A DNA stretch of 64,000 nucleotides, taken from the NCBI RefSeq assembly GCF_015706575.1, contig NW_024037052.1, positions 11,768,711-11,832,710 of the forward strand. The letters run 5' to 3'. Positions 26,897 to 37,800 of this stretch are shown here, piece after piece. A program made the position numbers and the translations under genes. The stretch is from Patiria miniata (lineage: Eukaryota > Echinodermata > Asteroidea > Valvatida > Asterinidae). The notes beneath the pieces were generated by a model, which was not told the DNA's origin, did not search any database, and saw only the letters and a list, made by a program, of their open reading frames with translations. Within the stretch, counting starts at the first letter, position 1. Every line of letters begins with the position of its first letter.

Positions 26897-27138
26897 ACGC
26901 GGAACATTTTTTATTTTTTATTCGTAAGTTGAAATTCTGCAAAAGCAGACTCATTCGTGACTGTTTGGTGTTGGAATGATCATTCTAATGAACTTAGACA
27001 TAAAAAAAAAATTAGGCGGTGTCCCCTCCCAGACGCACGGGTATGACACTTAAGAATTGCGGTTTTGAAGGTTGGACACCCCACCTACTCGCTGCCGCCA
27101 TTAAACCTTTTATGAGAGACCTCAATGGGCTCTCGGAT

Positions 27139-27901
27139 TATATGGGTAAAATACAAACAAGGAAATATTTGAGAGGATTTCCGACCAAGAGGATATAACA
27201 CAGAAACGGCCTCTATTAAGAGCAGGAATTTGAAATCCCCTAACAGACGCAAAATGCTTTGAATGTTGTAATTCCAGGCCATTATAGCAAAAGGGATTTG
27301 ATTTCGCATCAACGCTGTTTCTTTCAACGGCCTCATAATGTACAATCTCCGTAAAAGTGGGATGCAGAACAATGACTGAAGTGTATAATGCCAACCTTTG
27401 GAAATTGCCCAACTATAGGCCTATTGGATTGGAAAAAAAACTATTGCCTGTTGCAGCCGATTCTTTGTTTGTTAACGCCATTTGCCCCTTACTGTTTAAA
27501 AATATGGCCAACTCCCAGCAATGGCGAAATTCTTGAATTATTTTATTTTCACTTGGGTGAGCAGCTCTATGGGTGAGCTGGCCAAATGCAGAAAAGAAAA
27601 GAAAAGGTGAAATTATCGGAATCGTTCTTTTGCCGGCGCAGCCCCCCACTTTTTAGCGTCATGACCTGCCCCTGAAAGGGTCAGACAAAATGGCATTAAA
27701 TGGTTTTGAACTTGTTGAAGTACCGCCTAGGCTATATGTGTTGGGAGAGAGTGTACCCAAAAATGCATATAGAGTCCGCCCCACTAGAGCACATAGGAAA
27801 GGGCGCGCAGTGACGGTTGTTGCAACTATAGGCTTTACTAGTTAGTACTTTTTTTCCCGGTCGTCCGAGAGCATTGCCATAAAAAAAATGTTGATATTTA
27901 C
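27139..27901. other. Intergenic sequence with no supported feature
   Basis: Short frames exist on both strands, but none shows a recognisable domain, codon bias or splice structure. Confidence 0.4.
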
Positions 27902-28019
27902 CCAACTGCATGAAGACCATGATATTGGAAATGTCGGAGTTGTGAAGTGAAGCTTGAGGAAACTGAAGATCGGAAGCCTGCGTCTCCATCTTGTCTCTCA
28001 ACATTTCTGACATCTTCAT
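27902..28019 (-). CDS. Orphan first-exon candidate, 39 codons, unknown product
   Basis: On the minus strand an ATG at 28,019 opens 39 codons (motifs MSEMLRDKMETQ, NSDISNIMVFMQL) and stops at a fair splice donor, G|GTAAAT, at 27,902/27,901. The upstream stretch to about 28,450 is richer in CpG than its surroundings. In another frame an uninterrupted 189-codon frame spans 27,898-28,467. I recognise neither product. No downstream exon could be paired with it; any would lie among the transposons to the left. It may be chance. Confidence 0.22.
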
Positions 28020-28424
28020 GATTTCCTTCCGACGCGGATACAGCCAAAGGTGTTGTATTAACACCGAAGCGGCGGGTAAGAAATTTGAGAGCGCCTGCCG
28101 CGTGCTTCTGGAAAAGATGTAAACGAGCCGACCGTCGCATCAGCAGGGCTGCACCACCATTCCTTGCAATTGGCATAAAATAATCATATGGCCATTGCAA
28201 ATTGACATGAATTGGATATTTGTACATTCCACACGCACAAAGATGGAAATGTGGTCCACATTGTAATGTTTTGTAAAAGTGGATACACACAACAAAACGT
28301 ATGAACCGCGGCCCGCTGGTCCTGTCAAAAGCGCCTTTGAAAACTAAAACTTGGGGCGCTTCACGCGGATAGAGCGCCCCCAAGAGTCTACCGGCATTCA
28401 AGAGTTTTTTGTAAAGACCGTACC

Positions 28425-28446
28425 GGTCGATGTTATAACATCGACC
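28425..28446. repeat. Perfect 22 bp palindrome
   Basis: ggtcgatgttataacatcgacc equals its own reverse complement. An AT palindrome cggatatatatatatccg follows at about 28,518. Confidence 0.85.
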
Positions 28447-28539
28447 AAACATAAAGTTGTCTTCCAACCAAAAAGCTAGAAAATCCAGTTCAATAAAAAC
28501 TGCAGTTTTAGTCGTTCGGATATATATATATCCGAATAT

Positions 28540-29295
28540 CGGATATATATATATTTTGCGGTGTTTTTTTTAAACATCTCACAAGATTTCTTATTTTTTT
28601 TGGGGGGGGAAGGCTATTTTGATTCCTTCTTGCTTACATTCGTTAATATCATTGAAGTGATTTTTCAAATCTAGTCACAAATAAAATACTTTTTCGACAA
28701 TTCTGCAATGACAACACATTCCAGTTTGACGCATATAATCATTTTTATTTATTCAAAAAGATCCATCCCTTTTCAACAACACTTGCTATTTTGCACAAAA
28801 TAGTCAACTCTACCACAATACAATCATCAGATCTCTCCCAGTTATTTCATAATTTGCAAAATGTACTGAATCAGTTATGTTATTTCAAATTAAGAGAAAT
28901 TTGGCATTTAAAAAAAGAAACAAAAGATAAATACATTAAAGTACCTATAAAAATTGAAATAAAAACAGAAGAAAAGGGGTGGAGATTTGTACAACTTAAG
29001 CCAACAGTCACCCCCCCCCCCCAAAAAAAATGGATTGGATGGAATTTGTTTAAAATGATATTAGCTACATCATGACACACATAAATGCTCTCCCAAGTTT
29101 AAATTGACCTTTCTCCAAAAAAAATAAAAATACTTCCCAAACTTAATCATCTTTGTAATTATATGAACCCAGAAGGAATTTCACGAAACCTATTATCTGC
29201 TACAACTTGTAATTCATTTTTTAAAACTCTGTATGCATTTGACATGTGTTATTTGGTTGTGAGATACTGTGAAACTCCTCCAATTGACTTAAAGC
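28540..29295. other. AT-rich spacer with no gene
   Basis: Homopolymer runs (poly-T, poly-C) and low-complexity AT sequence. An open frame of 94 codons near 28,791-29,075 on the plus strand is Lys/Ile-rich and looks compositional. Confidence 0.5.
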
Positions 29296-29799
29296 TATAG
29301 TCCATCATTTGCATCCATCTGAAAAAGTAACTGGCGTATTATTGTTGAAAAACATACTTGGTTGAAAGATAGCAGGTGGACTAAACTCCCTGTGAAATTA
29401 ATCTTTCTGGAAAGCTATCATTTTGAAGTAATCAACGATAGAAGGCCTTTCCAACGGTGCGTCTTAAGACGCACCGTGGGAAAATTTAAATTAGTAGTTC
29501 GTTTTGTTATTCGGCGCAGCGCGCACAAGCATTTGCACGAAGCACAGGCGCGCGCGGTTGCTATAATTTGTCGGATCAGTGCGCAACATCGCGTATAGCT
29601 GCAATTCAAAACAATTCAAAACATGATTCAGCAACTTTTGATTTGAAATTGACTCCTAGAATGCTGTTTTTCTCGGAATATACAGCTGAAGCTGAGCTGA
29701 AACTTCATCAGGTTAGTTGTTCAGTATCCTTCATTAGATTTTGAACACTTTTGTTGCTTCAAACGAACAAAATGCACAAATTACAAATGATGGACTATA
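29296..29799. mobile_element. MITE with TATAGTCCATCATTTG ends
   Basis: About 504 bp bounded by tatagtccatcatttg and its reverse complement caaatgatggactata. A perfect 24 bp palindrome (acggtgcgtct and its complement) sits inside at 29,454-29,477. TA at both ends allows a TA target duplication. No coding sequence. Confidence 0.8.
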
Positions 29800-31677
29800 T
29801 CTGTAACCGAATTCCCACGTATGGGACACAGCGGCAAAACAAAAGACAGTTGTAGAATATGCAAAGCATTTAAAAAGCAAATAATACAGTGCATAGTAAA
29901 CCCCTGCAGGCTAGAACCAAATTTTAAGTTAAGGATACAATTGAAAAGCAGATGAAAACTGATTTTCACTTCATTAGCAGATTTTTACTATTATCATAAA
30001 ACCATTTTTCAAAGAGAAAAGGGGCAATTTATGAAATCCAGGATTCGTCTCCAGCTTCAGAGTCATTTTGATATTCATTCCTAAAGCAGAGAATGGAATA
30101 GTTAATATCGAGCTGGAGTCCCCCACGCTAGGGGCCTAAGATCTTCTGAAGTTGAAGCTGGGGACAAAGCTGGGGCAAAACCGGGGTTTCAAAAACCCAG
30201 TTGTTTCAAAACTTGCCATGCATTGTGGGACATTTTGGGACACGAAATTCTCCACGAAACCCACACACTGTGGATCTGCAAAAAAATGTTAAGTCTAAAA
30301 TACGCTCGTGGAAATTGCAGCATTAAATGTACTTTATATAATATAACTTTTTAAATAAAGCACTTTTTCAAAAGATTACTACATTCCTTGGAACTATTCA
30401 AATTTCCAAATTTAAAAACTTTGGGATGGCTCAATGGAAAAACTGTCGGGGGGGGGGGGGGTACCAACCAGCATTCCAAGCTGTAAAAAAAACACCTTTT
30501 TTCCTCAAACAATTTTCACCAACTACTGAAATCTGTTAACAATGTAAGTTCTGAAGTTATTTTCCTTAAATTCTGTCCCAAAAAAGATAACCTCAGTCAA
30601 CCAGAAAGAAAATCTCGTTCTAGAACCATGCATGGTTTGCTCATTTGAGGGTTTCATTTGTCATTAGGAATTGTCACTTTTTGCTTGTAAAAGTGGCAAT
30701 TCTGTTTATGTTTTCTTACAAACTTGTGATCAATCAATTCATTGACTTCAAACACAGACCCTTTCAACAAGAAGGAACGCAAGACATTTGATATATATTT
30801 CATAGATAAACTGGCAACTGTTTTTAACACAAAATCCTTATTTTGAAAAAGTCAAATTGTGATAGCAAGTTTATAAATGTGATTTTTAATCTGTACAACT
30901 ATTTAGAAAACCATGGTGATTCTGGTTGTTGTTGTTTTATGGAATTGGAAAATGACGGTTCCTTTCGGAAATGATTTAGCTCAACTTCAAATACCTCAAC
31001 TTTTGTCTTGCTTAGGCCAGACTTGTAGGGAAAAGTATTCCCAAGCAATGCCCCAAAACACCACACGCATTAATTACAGTGGGGCAGCTGTGTTTGTTTT
31101 TTTCTGAATCAAACCACCAGCAAGGCATTCAGCAAAATAATAGTCTGGTAACAAAAAAGTTGTACATTGCAGGGACTTGATAATGCCTTGTATCCTTGGA
31201 TCCAGACCAATATGGCAACGATCTAACTACACTAGCGCACGGAGTCCATCCTTTTTACGCAGCTGTTTTAGCACACACTCTTGCTTTCAATAGAAAAAAA
31301 TGGATTACTTGATTAGAAAAATCAAGCTGTTCTCAGCTTTTTGCATTTTAGCTAAGGAGATTAATCGCTAAGCATGTTTTCCTCCGCTTAACAACTCAGT
31401 GATGTTGGTCCCGCGCCACCGAGTTCAGTTAGGCTGGTACCCATTATTGTTAAGAAAACAATGTTTCTGAGCAATATGGGCTTCAGGGTACCAGACCAAG
31501 ATGGCTGCCACGAACAGCAGGCGGGGTCCAAACGTCACCGTGCCTCTAAGGAATGTGTTGACCCTTCCGGCACCAGTCTCTTTGTTTTTTTACTATCATA
31601 CAAGAGTTTCTGAGATAAAAAAACAAACCAAAAAAATCTCTAGTTTCCAGGAAGTTTCCTCTCATTTTTTTTCTATC
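29800..31677. other. Spacer and probable WDTC1 3' untranslated region
   Basis: No reading frame of note. The part just left of 31,678 should hold the WDTC1 3' UTR, since the gene is read leftward. I did not find a convincing AATAAA (TTTATT on this strand) close to the stop, so the transcript end is not placed. Confidence 0.45.
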
Positions 31678-31860
31678 TCAGCTGGTGTTGCACTGGACTG
31701 GTCCACCTTCGTTCTCGTCGTCGGAGCCGTCTGACATCCCGGTGATGCGGTAGCCCATGTTCATGAGCATGACCTCTAACGGATCGGCGTTCATGCGACG
31801 CTGGTTGGCCGTGGCTGCCGTGTCTGGCTCACGGATACATCGCTCTTCAGCTTTCCCATC
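31678..31860 (-). CDS. WDTC1: WDTC1 coding exon 14 (last) and stop
   Basis: 60 codons plus TGA at 31,680-31,678. NADPLEVMLMNMGYRITG is the conserved tail, followed by an acidic end (SDDENEGG). Confidence 0.95.
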   Translation of the reverse strand, partial: DGKAEERCIREPDTAATANQRRMNADPLEVMLMNMGYRITGMSDGSDDENEGGPVQCNTS

Positions 31861-34800
31861 CTACAGGAGGAGGAAAACGATACAACACACAAAACAAAAT
31901 GGTTATGGATCATGCTGTTTTATCGGTCGACAGTGGAACGCCGCTATAGGGAACATCGCAGGATCCACAGAAATTGTTCGAAATAGCGATCGTTCGGTAT
32001 AGCGATTTTTAGCTGCCGGTGCTCCAGTTATCATTTTTCAATAAATAGCGCCCTTCAGAACTTCACCCTGCATGCCCTGGTAGTTACTGAAAGACGACAT
32101 TGAACATGTGCCGACTACTGAATTTTGCCACTGCACAGTTTTTGAGCTTATTACCTGCAGCAATGGGTGGCTTTTCCCTTTTGTTCCTTGGGGAAATAAT
32201 ATCCACTTGTTGCTATTTTGCTGGCATTATTCAACAACAATGTTCAGTACGTTTTGTACACAAAAATTGGGAGCCAGGCACGATGTTCGGTATAGCCAAA
32301 TGTTCGGTATAGTGGTGTTCGGTATAGCAACGTTCCACTGTACTTCAAGAAAATGGAGGGGGGACACTATCATTAATCACTGTTGATAGAATTCCGCGTC
32401 GGGGAGGTGTTAATTTTTTATAATATTGACATTATTTCTTTTACCCACCTAATGCCCCAAAAAACCACTAACTTTTCCTTAGCACATAAATTCGCTGGGC
32501 AACATTCAGTGCTCAGCTACACTTTGAAATTGGGAAATGGATATACAGTGTGCAATTACAGACTAGTTTAGGCAAAGTTTTGCTCTGAGAAGCACAGAAG
32601 CAACAAAATTCCATTTGTTTGTCGTTGGCAAATAGGAGAAAATTAATCAAACTAACATCAAGCAGGTTGGGGAGTGGGGACAGGTTGGGGAGGGGCTTAG
32701 TCACAACTGATGTTTTTAACAATCACAGGCGCGCATGTGCAATCAAATTTTCGACAAAAATCTGACACGTACGAGCACTTAACGAATGCATGCACGGCCG
32801 AAACACGCGGTGTGGGATTGGGAAAACTCATGTGTCATAGCCCCTGGTGCTAGGTGGGCAGGAAGGATAGCCACTCTTGGAGCGATCTCCATTTTAAGTA
32901 CCTCCGTACCTGTGCTTTAGGTCCCCATAACCTAACGACTTGGTCGATGCCGCTGGTAGCTAGCAGACAGAAGCTAGGGTGAGGCTGTAAGCAGTTGACG
33001 ATGGAGTCATCGCCGCGTAGCACCCGGACGATGTTGGTGGTCTTGCGATCCCAGACAAAGAACGAGCCGTCGTCTGACCCCGCGATGATAAACTGACCAT
33101 TGCTGTGTTGAATGGTAACAAAAGTGCATTGTAAGAACTGAAAGAAACATTGGAATGGCAAAATGTAGTCAAGTCCTCCCAAGTCCTTTCAAATCCTCGC
33201 AAGTCCTTGCAAGTCCTCGCAAGTCTTTGCAAGTCCTCCCAAGTCCTTTCAAATCCTCGCAAGTCCTTGCAAGTCCTCGCAAGTCTTTGCAAGTCCTCGC
33301 AAGTCCTTTCAAATCCTCGCAAGTCCTTGCAAGTCCTCGCAAGTCCTCACAAGTCCTTTCAAATCCTCGCAAGTCTTCGCAAGTCCTCGCAAGTCCTCGC
33401 AAGTCCTTTCAAATCCTCGCAAGTCTTTGCAAGTCCTCCCAAGTCCTCACAAGTCCTCGCAAGTCCTTACAAGTCATCACTAAGTCAGTCTTGTCAAGTA
33501 AAATGTTTCATATGAGCTGTTACAAAGGCATTTATTTGTCATTCATAAAATACCTAAGACAGTTTACGCATTCCTATTGGTCGAGAGCCCGTAACGTGGC
33601 CGGTCTTAAACGGATGATAAAGACCGGCTGGCTGGTCTTAAACACTTTTCCAGTGTCACATGAAATGTGGACTCCTCTAAAATCCAGTGCCATTTACCGT
33701 TTCATTGGTTGAACGTTCACAATCCTCACGTAGGCATGCGCAATACTACCAGTGAGTCAGTATTTCATAGTCCTAAATTCACAACACACCGCCTCAGCTG
33801 CATTCGGCGCGACATCGCGCAGTACGTGCGACGTGCACACCATCTCCATAAAAGTAGTTGTTTACGACTTACTCGCGAGCTGGACGCTCCATTATATAGC
33901 TAGAAGGGTGTTTCAAAAAACATGAAGTGAAATTGTTTAACAAAATCATTGGAATTTTTTTATTTTTGACTTGTTTTGACTTTTGGACTGAAAAGTGTTG
34001 AAACTTGCTGATAATTACCCTCGCCTTCGGCTCAGGTCATAATCAGCATCCAAACTCCAACCAGTCTTAAACAGAGTGTTTAAAACCTCCCAAGCACACA
34101 TTTATTCCCTTATTTTTATATCGCCTTGTGATGAACTTATGATGTGACATATGATGGACTTCCCTTCAACTGTGCTTGTTCATACTTCAGAATCGTATCT
34201 GACAATTACCCAATTAAGAAAAGAAAAACAGAAGAACTTTGATCTCAAACTTCAAGGCAGGAAAATAATTTAAACTGAAAATAATTTAAACAGAAGCTCA
34301 AAATGAGGACAAGTAACGGACGGAACAATTGAGGGGAAGATAATAAAGGGTTAATGGTACACATACCTTCCAAAGAAGTTAGCTTCTTTGATATCCGTGG
34401 TGGTGTTGCAGTGGCCGCAGAACCGCTCCGCGTAGTCGTAAGCCTCGCTTCTCAGTATTCTCTCCTCGTCTGAGATGCGGTCTGGATGGTTCCATCGTCG
34501 TCTTGGGGAGGTGTCTACTTTCTCCTTGTCACTGGTACTGCTGTCTGTTGGTAGTGGAATAAGGAAAAAAATATTGCAATTCTCTCAAACCAACAGCAAA
34601 ATGGGTACCTACAAGTTATTGTACCGAGTACCGACCAACACAGTTGCCTACAACAATAAATATCATCGAGCTGCAAAATTGCTGATAAAAAACCTCAATT
34701 TTCCAAGAATCGGTTATCAACTAAAACTTGTCACGTGAAATGTATTATCAAAGGCTGCATCCGAATCAGCTGTCTAGAGCTAGGTCTAGGTCTACGCCCA

Positions 34801-37800
34801 TTGAAAATACGCGGGGACGCGCTGACAATAGACGTAGCCGTAGCTCTGGAAGCCCGTTTCGGACACGGCCTTAGACTGGTTCAAAGTGGAGGCCCCATTT
34901 TGTGGCGCTGCTCATCTTTCTGTGCGAACAGCGCTTGCAGAAAAAATTCTGCGCTAACCTTGTAAGCACAGCTTCCTTAATTACGGGAAGCACTCAGTTT
35001 CATGTGCATAAGCCAAAACTCCTGGCTAACTCATAAAATGTGCTTACCCTACTTGTTTTCTGGAAGAGGATTTAGGCCCTGTTGTTTACTTGACAATATT
35101 CCCTGCTTAGCAGCAAATTTGGGCAAATGAATATCCTCCACCCTATTCCCAAGGTGTTATTGCTAGGGCCCTTCCGGAATCCTCCAAAATCTTCCAAGTG
35201 CATTTGTATTACATTTTTTTATGAATCCGCAGAACCATAGCATGCTGGGGCTGTTTGGGGCAGTGTAAGGAGCAACAGGCAGGGCGCTTTGGGGCAGTAC
35301 AGGGCCTAATGGGTGAAACCCTTACCACTGTCACACAATGAGAAGACTGCCGTCGTGATGTCCCTATCCAAGGCCTCAAATTCCCGCTGCTTGCTGTACT
35401 CCGGGTAGTTGTGCTTGTACTGTTTGAGGCAGTCTTGGGCCTCCCGCGCCCAGGTCAGCTCCAGCAGGCACCGGGCTAACCGGAAGTGGGCCTTGCGGTG
35501 GGAGGGGTCCAGGGCCAAGGCACGGTGGCAGTCTCGGAGGGCTGCGTACAGGTCGCCATCCCTGGTGAGAGAACGGCAGGCAAAATTATCAATTTTGTGC
35601 AAGGACCCTACAGGCCGGTTCATACTTCATGCAAATGCAAAGCAAACTTGATGTCATAAAACGTCCCTTGCAAAACTTGCCGGAGTTGAAAAATGTAGAA
35701 CTTCTGCAACTTGGCAGCGCAAAAACTTGACTCACAAGTTTGCCATCGCATTTATTTCCTTTTGAGTATGAACCGGCCTAAACCCTGCTGAATCAAACAA
35801 TGTCATTGAGACCAGGCAATTTCTGCTGTATATTGTCAGTTTGAGCAATGAACAAAATACACTTCTGTAGCTTTTGATTTTGTTATACGGTATTCACTCT
35901 TTCAAATTGGGTTTGCCCTTCACCGACGTATAAACACTGTATACTCAGTGTGTTACATCCGGAGTGAAAGTTGGAAAAAATCACTCAGGTGGGACTCGAA
36001 CCCACGACCTCCTGCTTTCTAGTGCAGATGTCTTACCACTCGACCACCGAGCTAACGGGATTGGTTGGCTGGTTCGAATCTTCACTCTTTGCTGTTGTGC
36101 AATTTTACTGTGCTTTTTAAAGTTTTTACTCTCTCAGCACTGTATATTTTACACTGAGTTTGAACTAAGTGCCATTTGAAGGCTTGATTTGTGCTCTTGT
36201 TTGTGCCAGGGAACCAGGTAGGGACTCAACACTAACTATACGTTAGGCCAAAACCTAATTTTTTTCACGGCTGAATTTTTAAAATTTTATTTTAATTCTT
36301 TCAGGCTTATGTCACAGAGGGGTCCTTGAGAGTACACAAGCACGTTAGAATAATGGTAAGAAGAATTTAAGAGATACAAGGGAAACCCATAGAATGAACG
36401 TGGGGACTGAAGGCCCAATCCATACATTGAACTTTGTATTGGAATTTATAACTCTGCCAACTTTACCCTCCAAATACATATGCGTGCTACTCCACCCAGA
36501 GACTCCTTGCTAACCTCCTTACCATTTCCTCCTCATAAATGCCGCAGCCCTGTTCGCAAAGAGTATGGCACTGTTTGGTGCAATGCTGAGCGCCTGGTTG
36601 AACAGTCTTATTGCTGACGTGTAGTCCTTCAAGTCGCAGTAGAAACGGTTGCCCTCCTGCTTCAGGGCTTCGGCTCTGGGCGGGAGCTCCTTACTGTCAA
36701 GAGAGAAAGAAAAGCCCACTTTGGACAAAGGAAGACAATCTGACTGGAATTAAAAACAAAGCTGGGCCCTTCCCTGACTGCCAAGCTAGTGAAATAATAG
36801 AGCTCTTCAATTCTTTTAAAAGTTCTCCTCCATAAATAATGAAAGCTTAACAGTTGCAAGTAAAGTTCTGCTAACTATTGCCAGATGTGTATTTAAAGAC
36901 CCAGATAAGCTAACATTTGTGTATCTACTTGGAGATTTCCATTATTAAATGACTATTCTAACAAATTCTGCCTCTGAAGTTACTTTCTGTATTCAGTTTT
37001 GTTGAGATGAAAACACGTTTTGTATTCGGATGATTTAATACTTAAAGGAAATATACCACATTTGTAAACATCAACATACAAAACTACCAAATTATTATGA
37101 AATACCTTACTGGATTGTTGGTGAATGACAGTCTAAAGTATCCTGTAAAATCATGGCACCTGGTGTGCTGTCATTTTCAAGAAAAGTGGTAATTAGTTTT
37201 TCCAACACTGGTCAGCCAACCAGCATTGGAAATAAAACTGGCTTTTTTCAAATACTGCCCCCATTTTACCATATTAGTTAGTCCGCATTCTGTTTACCAT
37301 CGAGTACACACCTATGAACAGGTTCGAGCCAGCTAGACTGGTTCCCCCACTTTACAATTCCCCCACGTCTATAAATTGCTCCGTTTCATCTTAAGTGGGG
37401 TCAGGGAACCAGACAACAAGACGTTTTTCTTTTTTGTTTTCAGAATCTACGAACACAAAATTTCAAACAAGTCAATGTAACAATATTTGCTATAAAATAC
37501 TAACCCCCCCCCCCCCAAGTCCATCCACTTCTGAAAATTACAGCAAAAGCAAATGTTGTACAAAATATTCCCTTTGATTAATAGCAATACCATAAAATAA
37601 GGCCTAGATATACCTGGGTACATGCGGCAGTGTTGTAGGTGGTTGATAACTAGCTTTGGAGACATTTATGCTCCTGCAACGGTTACAGAGGTTTAAGGGT
37701 AACATAAGTTTTCGACACTACGATCCACTGGTCTTTGTTACCTCGTGGATGGGGTAGAGCCAGGAGAACCTTCCTGTAGCCTGTAGCTGCTTGCATGGGA

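Larger units (their letters stand above)
25496..27138. mobile_element. Non-autonomous DNA element with long (~130 bp) terminal inverted repeats
   Basis: The left end reads ATCCGAGAGCCCG from 25,496. The right end read in reverse from 27,138 is ATCCGAGAGCCCATTGAGG. The arms match for about 130 bp, including gcagcgagtaggtgg, gtgtccaacc and cccgtgcgt (25,496-25,630 and 27,010-27,138). A second inverted pair, atcattccaacaccaaac (26,000) and its complement (26,963), lies inside. Three subterminal direct repeats of about 150 bp occur on the left only (near 25,690, 25,832 and 25,990; cues gcacaag, aacttaagaat, cccgtgca). No transposase is seen. The target duplication is unclear. Confidence 0.8.

Noticed and set aside
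26224-26954. 130-212 codon frames with repeated CAHTYAMSRNLS or CAHIFAINFATSHT
   Set aside because: They are read-through of the 42 bp minisatellite in several frames.
27085-27412. Minus-strand frames of 95-96 codons as exons or as the missing part of the LINE
   Set aside because: They contain no reverse-transcriptase motif and start inside the inverted-repeat end of the neighbouring element.
33150-33712. 121-185 codon frames of QVLASPRKS type
   Set aside because: They are read-through of the 10 bp intronic repeat of WDTC1.
35984-36056. Functional tRNA gene on the minus strand
   Set aside because: The acceptor stem has three mispairs, the anticodon loop is eight bases and a SINE-like body is attached.
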